From: Streptomyces sp. CC228A | GTDB taxonomy: Bacteria; Actinomycetota; Actinomycetes; Streptomycetales; Streptomycetaceae | Assembly (NCBI RefSeq): GCF_021390935.1 | Contig: NZ_JAJPUI010000004.1 | Coordinates: 186,001 to 250,000 of the forward strand | DNA: 64,000 bases | Direction: 5' to 3' | Part shown: positions 1 through 8,720 of the stretch, piece by piece | How positions within the stretch are numbered: the first letter of the stretch is position 1 | How the letters are laid out: each line of letters begins with the position of its first letter | Notes under the pieces: generated by a model | Database searches by the model: none | Seen by the model: the letters and a program-made list of their open reading frames with translations, nothing else | Told to the model about the DNA's origin: nothing | Made by a program: the position numbers and the translations under genes

Positions 1-132
1 GATCCCGCCTTCGCGGAGAAGCTCCTCAACTTCATCATCGCTGAAGTGATCAGGCACCACGAGCAGATCGCGACCGACCCTTCGACCAGCGACGAAGCCG
101 CCCCGGAGGTCACCGGAGCCGCCCCGCAGTGA
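1..132 (+). CDS. C-terminal end of an unidentified protein (partial)
   Basis: Frame 1 is open from the window edge to TGA at 130-132 and encodes the last 43 residues of a protein. The visible part has a hydrophobic/amphipathic stretch (LLNFIIAEVIRHHEQIA) and then a low-complexity Ala/Pro/Glu/Ser tail ending in GAAPQ. Codon use (C or G at nearly every third position) fits a real gene. There is no motif by which to name it. The following 235 bases hold no convincing gene. Confidence 0.55.
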   Translation, partial: DPAFAEKLLNFIIAEVIRHHEQIATDPSTSDEAAPEVTGAAPQ

Positions 133-367
133 TCGTGCAGGAGGGATCCCGGCGGCCGGAGCCCCCGCACGCCCGGCGCCCGCGCCACTCTTCCTGACCC
201 CGCACCGCCCTCACCGCACCCCGACCACCCCCGGCTGCCGCGCAGCGCCCGGCCCGCCGGGCCCCCGCGGGCGGCCCCGCGGCCCGTCACCGCGCCGGTC
301 CCCGCCGGGCCGGGCGCCATGCCCGCGGACCCCGCGGCGCGGCCGGTGCCGGCCTGGGAGGCCGCCG

Positions 368-887
368 TCAGAGCAGGTCGGTACGGGGGTCGACGGCCCA
401 GTGGTTGCTGCGGAGCACCCGGTCGGCAAAGGACACGTCCACCTCGCCGAGCAACGTGAACCCGAGGCTGCGGCAGATGCCGTTCGACGGAGCGTTCGCC
501 GTCGCCGGAAAGGCGTGCACGAGCCCCCACCGACCGTCCTGGCGGGCCAGTTCCAGCAGCATGCGGACACCTCGCTTGGCGAGACCCCGCCCCTGGAACT
601 CCGGCAGCACCATCCAGCCGATCTCCGACACCGGCCCGGCGCCCTCCCCGCAGGAGCGGTCAGCGGAGGACCACAGGGCCACCGTCCCGGCCACCACACC
701 CGGCACCCCCGGGCACGATCATCTTGATCCAGTCCACGTCTTCCTGCGCCCGCCGGACATCGCGGCGGACCTTCGCCGCCATGCCCTCCCGGGGCAGCGG
801 ACCGCCCAGCCCGGCCATCATGGCCGGGTCGCACCGCATCCGGACGTACGCACCGAGGTCGCCGTACTCCACGTCACGCAGCAGCAT
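368..887 (-). pseudogene. GNAT-family N-acetyltransferase, interrupted by a one-base insertion
   Basis: Two minus-strand reading frames join into one GNAT protein of about 172 residues. The N-terminal part starts at ATG 887 (MLLRDVEYGDLGAYVRMRCD) and breaks after the residues DWIKMIVPG. The C-terminal part carries the acetyl-CoA-binding motif region (GWMVLPEFQGRGLAKRG) and the typical GNAT end (NGICRSLGFTLLGE). The frames meet at a run of five C at 706-710; removing one C restores a continuous protein. GNAT enzymes move an acetyl group from acetyl-CoA to an amine; the substrate here cannot be told. Either a recent pseudogene or a sequencing error; the intact motifs on both sides favour error or very recent change. 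Confidence 0.75.
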
Positions 888-1055
888 CAGCCACTCCTCA
901 CCCAGGTCCGGGACGAGCCTCGCACACGGGCGCCCCCACACCCGCCCCCGCGGCACCACCGCCGAAACGGGCCGATCCTACTCTCCACGGCGCCCTCCCG
1001 GAGTCGGCGGCGCAACCCGCTGACCAGCCCGCACCGCATCAGGCAGCATGGGGCC

Positions 1056-3551
1056 ATGCCCGCACTGACGCGCGAAGAGGCGCAGACCCGAGCCCGCACC
1101 CTGGACGTCGACCACTACACCGTCGACCTCGACCTGACCACCGGCGACGACACCTTCGACTCCGTCACCCGCATCCGGTTCACCACCCGGACGCCCGGCG
1201 ACACCTTCGTCGAACTCAAGCCGGCCACCCTTCACAGCGTCACCCTCGACGGGCAGCCCCTCGACCCCACCACCCTCGACGACAACCGCCTCCCCCTCAC
1301 CGGCCTCACCGAAGGCCCCCACGAACTCCACGTCCACGCCGCCATGCGCTACTCCCGCACCGGCGAGGGCATGCACCGCTTCACCGACCCCGCCGACGGC
1401 GAGACCTACGTCTACACCCAGCTCTTCCTCGACGACGTCCAACGCGTCTTCGCCGCCTTCGACCAGCCCGACCTCAAGGCGACCTACGACGTCACCGTCA
1501 CCGCCCCCCGGCACTGGACCGTCCTCGCCAACAGCACCACCACCCACACCGGCGACGGCCGCTGGACCGCCGCCACCACCCCCCGCATCTCCACCTACCT
1601 CGTCGCCGTCGCCGCCGGCCCCTGGCACTCCGTCCGCACCCGGCACGCCGGCCTCCCCTTCGGCATCCACTGCCGCCGCTCCCTCGCCCCCCACCTCGAC
1701 GCCGACGCCGAAGAGCTCCTCGACATCACCCGGCAGTGCTTCGACCGCTACCACGAGAAGTTCGAAGAGCCCTACCCCTTCGACTCCTACGACCAGGCAT
1801 TCGTCCCCGAGTTCAACGCCGGCGCCATGGAGAACCCCGGCCTCGTCACCTTCCGCGACGAGTTCGTGTTCCGCTCCGCCGTCACCATCAGCGAACGCCA
1901 GCGGCGCGCCATGGTCATCGCCCACGAGATGGCCCACATGTGGTTCGGCGACCTCGTCACCCTCACCTGGTGGGACGACATCTGGCTCAACGAGTCCTTC
2001 GCCGAGTACATGGGCTACCAGACCGTCAACGAAGCCACCATCCGCTACCCCGACACGTGGATCGACTACGCCGTCGAACGCAAGGCCTGGGGATACGACG
2101 CCGACCAGCGGCCCTCCACCCACCCCGTCGCCCCCGCACCCCGCGACGTCCCCGACACCGCCTCCGCCCTCCTCAACTTCGACGGCATCTCCTACGCCAA
2201 GGGCGCCTCCGCCCTGCGCCAACTCGTCGCCTGGCTCGGCGAGAAGGACTTCCTCGCCGGCATCAACACCCACTTCGCCCGCCACAAGTTCGGCAACGCC
2301 ACCCTCACCGACTTCCTCGACAGCCTCGCCTCAGCCACCGACCGCGACGTCCACGCCTGGGCCGAAGCCTGGCTCCGCACCACCGGCATCGACACCCTCA
2401 CCGCCGCCGTCACCACCACCCCCGGACGCTGGTCCCTCACCCTCGACCGCACCGGCACCCGCCCCCACCGCATCACCGTCGGCGCCTACGACCGCGACCT
2501 CAGCGACGGACGCACCCTCGTCCTGCGCGAACGCTACGAAACCGACGTCCCCCCCACCGAACCCCCCACCCCCCGCACCGGCACCCGCCCCGCCCTCGTC
2601 GTCCCCAACGAACACGACTACACCTACGCCAAGATCCGCCTCGACGCCCCGTCCGAAGAGACCGCCCTGCGCACCCTCTCCGGCGTCCCCGACCCCCTCA
2701 CCCGCGCCGTCCTCTGGAACACCCTCCGCGACATGGTCCGCGACGGCGACCTCGACCCCTTCGCCTACCTCGAAACCGCCCGCGCCCACCTCTGCGAAGA
2801 AACCGACGTCGCCATCGTCCAAGCCGTCCTCACCTTCGCCGGCGACCAGATCGCCGACCGCTACCTCCCCACCGAGCAGCGCCCCGAAGCCCTCACCACC
2901 CTCGACCACCTCACCCGCGACCTCATCCGGCGCACCGAGGACGGCTCCCACCCCGACCTGCGCCTCACCGCCGTACGCCACTACATCGACACCACCACCC
3001 GCACCGGTACCCTCCACGGCTGGCTCGCCGACAACAACGTCCCCGGCGGCCCCGACCTCGACCCCGAGCTCCGCTGGCGCATCCTCAAGCGCCTCGCCGT
3101 CCTCGGCGCCGTCGACGACACCCACATCACCGCCGAACTCGACCGCGACCCCAGCGCCACCGGCCAGGAAGGCGCCGCACGCTGCCGCGCCGCCCTCCCC
3201 ACCCCCGAAGCCAAAGCCGCCGCCTGGGAGCGCATGTTCCACGAGGACACCCTCTCCAACTACCTCTTCACCGCCACCGCCCAAGGCTTCTGGCAGCCCG
3301 AGCAACTCGACCTCCTCCAGCCCTACGTCACCCGCTACTACCCCGAAGCCATCGCCCTCGCCGCCCGCCGCGGCCCCGCCATCGCCGCCGCAGCCGGCCG
3401 CGACGCCTTCCCCGGCTACACCATCACCCCCGAGAACCTCCGCCTCGGCAACGAACACCTCACCCACCCCGACGTCACCCCCGCCCTCCACCGCAAACTC
3501 ACCGACCGACTCGACGACCTCCACCGCGCACTGCGCGTACGCGGCCACTGA
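1056..3551 (+). CDS. pepN: Aminopeptidase N (M1 zinc metallopeptidase)
   Basis: An 831-residue M1-family aminopeptidase, which removes N-terminal residues from peptides in the cytoplasm. The substrate-binding exopeptidase motif GAMEN is at residues 256-260. The zinc site is HEMAH at 290-294, with the third ligand Glu313 in WLNESFAEYMG. The N-terminal beta domain and the long C-terminal helical (ERAP1-like) domain are both present, and length matches the actinobacterial PepN family. ATG 1056 is chosen because MPALTREEAQTRA is the usual family N-terminus; the nearby ATG at 1048 is out of frame. Codon use is extreme: nearly every third position is C. A strong hairpin follows the stop. Confidence 0.95.
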   Translation: MPALTREEAQTRARTLDVDHYTVDLDLTTGDDTFDSVTRIRFTTRTPGDTFVELKPATLHSVTLDGQPLDPTTLDDNRLPLTGLTEGPHELHVHAAMRYSRTGEGMHRFTDPADGETYVYTQLFLDDVQRVFAAFDQPDLKATYDVTVTAPRHWTVLANSTTTHTGDGRWTAATTPRISTYLVAVAAGPWHSVRTRHAGLPFGIHCRRSLAPHLDADAEELLDITRQCFDRYHEKFEEPYPFDSYDQAFVPEFNAGAMENPGLVTFRDEFVFRSAVTISERQRRAMVIAHEMAHMWFGDLVTLTWWDDIWLNESFAEYMGYQTVNEATIRYPDTWIDYAVERKAWGYDADQRPSTHPVAPAPRDVPDTASALLNFDGISYAKGASALRQLVAWLGEKDFLAGINTHFARHKFGNATLTDFLDSLASATDRDVHAWAEAWLRTTGIDTLTAAVTTTPGRWSLTLDRTGTRPHRITVGAYDRDLSDGRTLVLRERYETDVPPTEPPTPRTGTRPALVVPNEHDYTYAKIRLDAPSEETALRTLSGVPDPLTRAVLWNTLRDMVRDGDLDPFAYLETARAHLCEETDVAIVQAVLTFAGDQIADRYLPTEQRPEALTTLDHLTRDLIRRTEDGSHPDLRLTAVRHYIDTTTRTGTLHGWLADNNVPGGPDLDPELRWRILKRLAVLGAVDDTHITAELDRDPSATGQEGAARCRAALPTPEAKAAAWERMFHEDTLSNYLFTATAQGFWQPEQLDLLQPYVTRYYPEAIALAARRGPAIAAAAGRDAFPGYTITPENLRLGNEHLTHPDVTPALHRKLTDRLDDLHRALRVRGH

Positions 3552-3577
3552 CACCCACCCACACACCCGCACCCACC

Positions 3578-3611
3578 GCGAGGCGCCCCGGCCACCCCCG
3601 GGGCGCCTCGC
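3578..3611 (+). terminator. Intrinsic terminator-like hairpin after pepN
   Basis: A perfect 14-bp inverted repeat (3578-3591 with 3598-3611) with a 6-base loop lies 26 bases after the pepN stop. It has no U-tract, as is usual in Streptomyces. It separates pepN from the next gene. Confidence 0.8.
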
Positions 3612-3736
3612 CGTATCACCCCACCACCCCCCACATCCCCCGATCGGGTTGCGAAACCCCCACACCACCCCCACCCCCCACACACCAGGTACACGCTGAC
3701 TCACGCAACCCCGCGCGCCCGCGAAAGGCACCACCC

Positions 3737-5155
3737 GTGACCAGCGCCCACCCCGCCTCCGGCACCCCCGAACACCCCCACGACCTCGTCGGCATCGGCA
3801 TCGGCCCCAGCAACCTCTCCCTCGCCGCCCTCGCCCACCACCTCCCCCACCCCCTCGACACCGCCTTCTACGACCAGCAGCCCGCCTTCCACTGGCACCC
3901 CGGCACCCTCCTCGACGACACCACCCTCCCCACCCCCTTCCTCGCCGACCTCGTCACCCTCGCCGACCCCACCAACCCCTGGAGCTTCCTCAACTACCTC
4001 CGCACCCACCACCGCCTCCTCCCCTTCCACCTCGCCCGCCAACTCCACATCCACCGCGCCGAATACCAGGCATACGCCCGCTGGGTCAGCGACCACCTCC
4101 CCGGACTCCACTTCCACCACCACGTCGACTCCATCCGCTGGAACCCCGAACTCGCCCTCTTCGAAGTCGACTACGACCGACACGACCCCCACAGCGACAC
4201 CCACACCCACGGCCGCACCCACACCCGCAACATCGCCCTCGCCACCGGCACCGAACCCCACATCCCCGACCCCCTCAAACCCCTCGTCGACGCCCCCGCC
4301 GTCCCCGTCATCCACTCCTCCGACTACCTCCACCACCGCGACCGGCTCCGCACCACCCCCCACGTCACCGTCATCGGCTCCGGCCAATCAGGCGCCGAAA
4401 TCTTCCTCGACCTCCTCCGCACCCGCCCCCCGGGCCGCGAACAACTCCACTGGCTCACCCGCACCCCCGCCTTCACCCCCACCCCCCACACCCCCCTCAG
4501 CCTCGAACACCTCACCCCCGACCACGCCCACTACTTCCACCACCTCCCCGAACACGTACGCAACGACCTCACCCCCCGCCACGCACACCTCCACAAAGCC
4601 ATCGACCCCACCACCCTCACCGCCATCCACCAGGAGCTCTACCGCCGCACCCTCCACGGAAGCTGGCCCGACACCACCCTCACCCCCGGCGTCCGCGTCC
4701 GCACCGCAGGACGCCTCGCCACCACCAAAGTCGAACTCCACCTCGAACACACCGAACAAGGCACCCGCTCACGCCTCACCACCGACGCCGTCATCCTCGC
4801 CACCGGCTACCGCGAACGCCCCCACCACCGCCTCCTCGCCGCACTCGACCCCTACATCCGCCGCGACTCCAAAGAACGCCCCCGCACCGACCAACACCAC
4901 CGCCTCATCCTCGACCCCGCCGTCACCGGAAACGTCTACACCCAGAACGGCACCACCCACACCCACGGCATCGGCGCCCCCAGCCACACCCTCACCGCCT
5001 GGCGCGCCGCCACCATCCTCAACCACCTCACCGGCAAGAACCCCTACCCCCAACCAGACCGCACCGCCTTCACCACCTTCGGCCTGGAACGGCGCGAACC
5101 CACGCACATCCCCCCACAGGAACGCAGGCTCACGCCACTCACCCGACACACCTGA
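3737..5155 (+). CDS. L-ornithine/L-lysine N-hydroxylase (siderophore-type flavin monooxygenase)
   Basis: A 472-residue protein of the SidA/IucD/PvdA family, which hydroxylates the side-chain amine of ornithine, lysine or a diamine using FAD, NADPH and O2, normally the first step of hydroxamate siderophore synthesis. The FAD-binding motif GIGIGPSN is at residues 19-26, the NADPH-binding motif GSGQSG at 214-219 and the conserved ATGY at 355-358. GTG 3737 has a GAAAGG ribosome site 9 bases upstream. No siderophore synthetase, transporter or acyltransferase gene is adjacent, and I find no iron-box palindrome in 3612-3736, so pathway and regulation stay open. The gene is unusually C-rich and encodes many His, Thr and Pro residues. 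Confidence 0.88.
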   Translation: MTSAHPASGTPEHPHDLVGIGIGPSNLSLAALAHHLPHPLDTAFYDQQPAFHWHPGTLLDDTTLPTPFLADLVTLADPTNPWSFLNYLRTHHRLLPFHLARQLHIHRAEYQAYARWVSDHLPGLHFHHHVDSIRWNPELALFEVDYDRHDPHSDTHTHGRTHTRNIALATGTEPHIPDPLKPLVDAPAVPVIHSSDYLHHRDRLRTTPHVTVIGSGQSGAEIFLDLLRTRPPGREQLHWLTRTPAFTPTPHTPLSLEHLTPDHAHYFHHLPEHVRNDLTPRHAHLHKAIDPTTLTAIHQELYRRTLHGSWPDTTLTPGVRVRTAGRLATTKVELHLEHTEQGTRSRLTTDAVILATGYRERPHHRLLAALDPYIRRDSKERPRTDQHHRLILDPAVTGNVYTQNGTTHTHGIGAPSHTLTAWRAATILNHLTGKNPYPQPDRTAFTTFGLERREPTHIPPQERRLTPLTRHT

Positions 5156-5182
5156 CGGAACACCCGACAGGACAACGCCCGA

Positions 5183-6985
5183 CTAGAACACCGGAGTTCC
5201 CGCCCGCGTCAGACGCCACCCCACCGAGGCGAACTCGGCCGGATCCACCACCCCCCGCGCCCTCACCCACTGGATGATCGTGTTGCGGATCTCGTCCGAG
5301 TTCGCCCACACCTGCGGCGCCGACGCCACATGCGGAAACGCCCCGCCCCCACTCGCCCGGTAGTTGTTCACCGCCAGCACGAACCGCGCCGCCGGATCCA
5401 CCGGGACCCCCTCGAACGACAGCCCCACGATCCGCGACCCCACCGGCTGCGCGATGTCGATGTCGTACGTCACCCCGTACACCGCGTCGTAGTTGTAGTC
5501 CGGCGTCCCCTCCGCGTTCGTCAGCGCCGCCGGATCCACCGCCGCACCCGGCGCCGTCCGCACGTAGTACTTCGCCGAGTACTCCAGATAGTCCTTCAAC
5601 TGCGCCCCCGTGAGGACCCGCGCCTCCAGGGTGTTCTCGAACACGTACAGCCCCGCCACCTCGCGGATCGTCACCTCACCCGCAGGAACCGCCGCCGACC
5701 GCGAGAAGCACGACGCCTGCGACAGCACCGGAAGCGACCCGTACTCCCCACCCGCCAGCGCCGCCCGCACCGTCTCCGCCTGCACATGGTTGATCAGGTC
5801 GATCACCGGCACATCACGCCACGGCGCCTCCGCCGCCGTCATCCCCGCCAGCGACCTGCCGATCACCTGGTTGACATACGCCACGACCCTCCCGTGCTCG
5901 TCCCCCAGCAGCCGCACGATCTCCGGATCCTCCTCCACCTCGTTCGAGTTCAGCACCTGCGCACCCACCCGCTCCACCACCCAGCGGCCACGCGACCACA
6001 CCACGTCGAAATCGAACAGCGTCAACCGCTGCCCCCACTTCAACGGCTCCGACAGCACCACCTCCCGGCCCGTCTCCCGGTTCACCACCCGGTACTCCGC
6101 GATCTCCGTGTGCGCGTGCCCCACCAGGATCGCGTCGATCCCCGGCACCTGCTCCGCCACCAGACCGGCCGCGTTCTCGACGTACGGCAGCTGATCCCCG
6201 TACGACGACGTGCCACTCGACCCCGAATGCGCCGACACCACCACCACGTCCGCACCCATCGAACGCAGCCTCGGCACCCACCGCGCCGCCTGCTCCTCCA
6301 GCCCCGGGAACACCATCCGCCCACCCACATGCGCCTTGTCCCAGATCGCGATCCCCGGATTCGTCAACCCCAGCACCGCCACCCGCACATCCCGCCCGCA
6401 CGGCGTCCGCAACCGGTGCATGCTGTACGGCGCGAACGCCGGCCGCAACGTCCTCGCATCCAGCGCGTTCGCCCCCAGCAGCGGGAACGCGCACTGCTCC
6501 TCGAACTTCCGCAGCACCGGAATCCCGTAGTTGAACTCGTGGTTCCCCAACGCCGCCGCGTCGTACCCGATCGCGTTCATCGCCACCGCCATCGGGTGCA
6601 CCGGCCCCGACTCCGCCGTGATCGGATCCACTTTCGCGTAGTAGTACGACAACTGGGTGCCCTGGATCGTGTCACCCGCGTCGATCAGCAGCGTGTTCCC
6701 CCGCCCCCGCTCCGCGCGGACCCGGTTCACCAGCGTCGAGATCTTCGCCAGCCCGACGTCGTTGCCGCCCTTGTCGTCGTACTCCCGGTCCGTGAAGTAG
6801 TCCCAGTTGAAGACATGACCGTGCAGGTCCGTCGTCCCCATCACCGTGAACGAGTACCGCTTCGCCCCCCGGCCCGGCCGCGCCGCGGCGGCGGGTGCGA
6901 CGGCCGCACCGGTCCCGCCCGCCACCGCCACCCCGGCGCCCACCCCGGCCGACCGCCCGAGAAACGACCTACGGTTCCACGACAT
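5183..6985 (-). CDS. Exported 5'-nucleotidase / 2',3'-cyclic nucleotide phosphodiesterase family protein
   Basis: A 600-residue metallophosphoesterase. It begins with a twin-arginine signal (NRRSFLGRSAGVG, then an Ala/Gly/Val-rich core ending near AAAARPG), so it should be exported folded. The metal-site motifs follow in order: TTDLHGHVF, DAGDTIQG, ALGNHEFNYG and VGHAHTEI. The C-terminal half is the 5'-nucleotidase substrate domain. The family hydrolyses nucleotides or cyclic nucleotides outside the cell to recover phosphate and nucleosides. ATG 6985 has GGGGAG about 7 bases upstream. It is divergent from pyk and convergent with the hydroxylase. Third codon positions favour G, the reverse of its neighbours, so that the + strand stays C-rich across it. 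Confidence 0.9.
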   Translation of the reverse strand: MSWNRRSFLGRSAGVGAGVAVAGGTGAAVAPAAAARPGRGAKRYSFTVMGTTDLHGHVFNWDYFTDREYDDKGGNDVGLAKISTLVNRVRAERGRGNTLLIDAGDTIQGTQLSYYYAKVDPITAESGPVHPMAVAMNAIGYDAAALGNHEFNYGIPVLRKFEEQCAFPLLGANALDARTLRPAFAPYSMHRLRTPCGRDVRVAVLGLTNPGIAIWDKAHVGGRMVFPGLEEQAARWVPRLRSMGADVVVVSAHSGSSGTSSYGDQLPYVENAAGLVAEQVPGIDAILVGHAHTEIAEYRVVNRETGREVVLSEPLKWGQRLTLFDFDVVWSRGRWVVERVGAQVLNSNEVEEDPEIVRLLGDEHGRVVAYVNQVIGRSLAGMTAAEAPWRDVPVIDLINHVQAETVRAALAGGEYGSLPVLSQASCFSRSAAVPAGEVTIREVAGLYVFENTLEARVLTGAQLKDYLEYSAKYYVRTAPGAAVDPAALTNAEGTPDYNYDAVYGVTYDIDIAQPVGSRIVGLSFEGVPVDPAARFVLAVNNYRASGGGAFPHVASAPQVWANSDEIRNTIIQWVRARGVVDPAEFASVGWRLTRAGTPVF

Positions 6986-7279
6986 GCAAAGCTCCCCTGT
7001 GTCCCAAGACGAACGCGCGTAGACACGACGCGCGTAGATTCTGACGCGCACCCGCCCGCCCCGGCACCCCCCGCACATGTCGATCCGGTGACGGCCCGCC
7101 GAAACCCGCACAAGCCGCCCCACACCCCCGGCCGCCCCCACCCCGCCACCCTCTGAACACTGCTCATCAGAGCGACCACCCGCACACTTCAACACTTGTC
7201 AACCCGCCTTCACCCAAAGGCTGTTGAAAGGCCACTCACACCCCCATCCCTACCCATTGGTAAGCCATAGGCTCACCCC
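6986..7279. promoter_or_regulatory. Divergent control region between the nucleotidase and pyk
   Basis: 294 bases without a gene. Near the nucleotidase side the + strand has ACGCGCGTAGA twice with a 15-base period (7013 and 7028). At 7188-7214 three TTCAAC/GTCAAC/TTCACC elements recur at 10 and 11 bases, resembling the direct repeats of a Streptomyces PHO box but imperfectly. Lower local G+C around 7220-7275 (TTGAAA at 7224, TAGGCT at 7268) probably holds the pyk promoter, although the hexamers are not well spaced as one pair. Confidence 0.35.
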
Positions 7280-8707
7280 ATGCGCCGAGCCAAAATCGTC
7301 TGCACGCTGGGACCCGCCACCCACACATACGACCAGATCAAAGCCCTCGTCGAAGCCGGCATGGACATCGCCCGCCTCAACCTCAGCCACGGCACCTACG
7401 CCGAACACGAGGAGCGGTACGAGCGCGTCCGCAAAGCCGCCGACGAAACCGGCCGGAACGTCGGCGTCCTCGCCGACCTTCAAGGCCCGAAGATCCGCCT
7501 CGGTCGCTTCCACGAAGGCCCCGTGCTCCTCGAACGCGGCGACGACTTCACCATCACCACCGACTACGTCGAAGGCGACCGCACCCGCTGCGGCACCACC
7601 TACACCGGACTCCACACCGACGTCACCCCCGGCGAACGCATCCTCGTCGACGACGGCCGCGTCACCCTCCAGGTCACCTCCGTCGACGGACCCCACGTCC
7701 GCACCACCGTCCTCGAAGGCGGCCTCGTCTCCGACCACAAGGGCCTCAACCTCCCCGGCGTCGCCGTCTCCGTCCCCGCCCTCTCCGACAAGGACATCGA
7801 CGACCTCCGCTGGGCCCTGCGCACCGGAGCCGACATCATCGCCCTCTCCTTCGTCCGCAGCGCCCGCGACATCGAGGACGTCCACCGCGTCATGGACGAG
7901 GAGGGCCGCAGGATCCCCGTCATCGCCAAGATCGAGAAGCCCCAGGCCGTCGACAACATCGACGACATCGTCGCCGCCTTCGACGGCATCATGGTCGCCC
8001 GCGGCGACCTCGGCGTCGAAATGCCCCTCGAACGCGTCCCCCTCGTCCAGAAGCACGCCATCAAACTCGCCAAGCGCAACGCCAAACCGGTCATCGTCGC
8101 CACCCAGATGCTCGACTCGATGATCGACAACTCCCGCCCCACCCGCGCCGAGGCCAGCGATGTCGCCAACGCCGTCATCGACGGCACCGACGCCGTCATG
8201 CTGTCCGGCGAGACCAGCGTGGGCCGCTACCCCGTCGAGACGGTCCGCACGATGAGCCGCGTGGTCGAGGCCGCGGAGGAGGACGTCCTCGCCAAGGGCC
8301 TCCCCCCGCTGACGGAACGCAGCAAGCCCCGCACCCAGGGCGGCGCGGTGGCCAGGGCAGCAGCGGAGATCGGCGACTTCCTGGGCGCCAAGTACCTCGT
8401 CGCCTTCACCCAGTCCGGCGACACCGCCCGCCGCCTGAGCCGCTACCGCTCGCCCATCCCCCTGCTGGCCTTCACCCCCGACCCGGCGACCCGCTCCCAA
8501 CTCAACCTCACGTGGGGGGTCGAGACGTTCCTCGGCCCGCACGTGGAGTCCACGGACGCGATGGTGGCCCAGGTCGACGAGCACCTGCTGGAGATCGGCC
8601 GCTGCCGCCCCGGCGACATCGTGGTCATCACGGCCGGCTCCCCGCCCGGCGTCTCCGGCTCCACGAACCTCGTCCGCGTCCACCGCATCGGCGAGGCCGT
8701 CCACTAG
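7280..8707 (+). CDS. pyk: Pyruvate kinase
   Basis: A 475-residue pyruvate kinase, which converts phosphoenolpyruvate and ADP to pyruvate and ATP, the last step of glycolysis. The N-terminus (MRRAKIVCTLGPAT), the LNLSHG motif, the DLQGPKIRLGRF segment, the active-site region around IAKIEKPQA and the MVARGDLGVE segment are intact. The C-terminal regulatory domain includes LVAFTQSGDTARRLSRYR. Length is standard. The ATG lacks a clear ribosome site, only a weak AGG. Third-position use switches from almost all C to mixed C/G near 8,200-8,300, inside the gene. It ends 13 bases from the convergent gene. Confidence 0.96.
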   Translation: MRRAKIVCTLGPATHTYDQIKALVEAGMDIARLNLSHGTYAEHEERYERVRKAADETGRNVGVLADLQGPKIRLGRFHEGPVLLERGDDFTITTDYVEGDRTRCGTTYTGLHTDVTPGERILVDDGRVTLQVTSVDGPHVRTTVLEGGLVSDHKGLNLPGVAVSVPALSDKDIDDLRWALRTGADIIALSFVRSARDIEDVHRVMDEEGRRIPVIAKIEKPQAVDNIDDIVAAFDGIMVARGDLGVEMPLERVPLVQKHAIKLAKRNAKPVIVATQMLDSMIDNSRPTRAEASDVANAVIDGTDAVMLSGETSVGRYPVETVRTMSRVVEAAEEDVLAKGLPPLTERSKPRTQGGAVARAAAEIGDFLGAKYLVAFTQSGDTARRLSRYRSPIPLLAFTPDPATRSQLNLTWGVETFLGPHVESTDAMVAQVDEHLLEIGRCRPGDIVVITAGSPPGVSGSTNLVRVHRIGEAVH

Positions 8708-8720
8708 CCCGCCGCCCGGT

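Noticed and set aside
978..2285. Long minus-strand open frame opposite pepN
   Set aside because: The product is almost only Gly, Val, Glu, Ala and Asp, the mirror of a C3-biased gene; no start signal or domain. The same applies to 2331-3734, 3701-5149 and many similar frames.
1736..3736. Upstream part of the plus-strand open frame that contains the hydroxylase
   Set aside because: It is Arg/Pro/His nonsense overlapping pepN; the real gene starts at GTG 3737.
3612..3736. Iron-box search upstream of the hydroxylase
   Set aside because: No TTAGGTTAGG-type palindrome is present.
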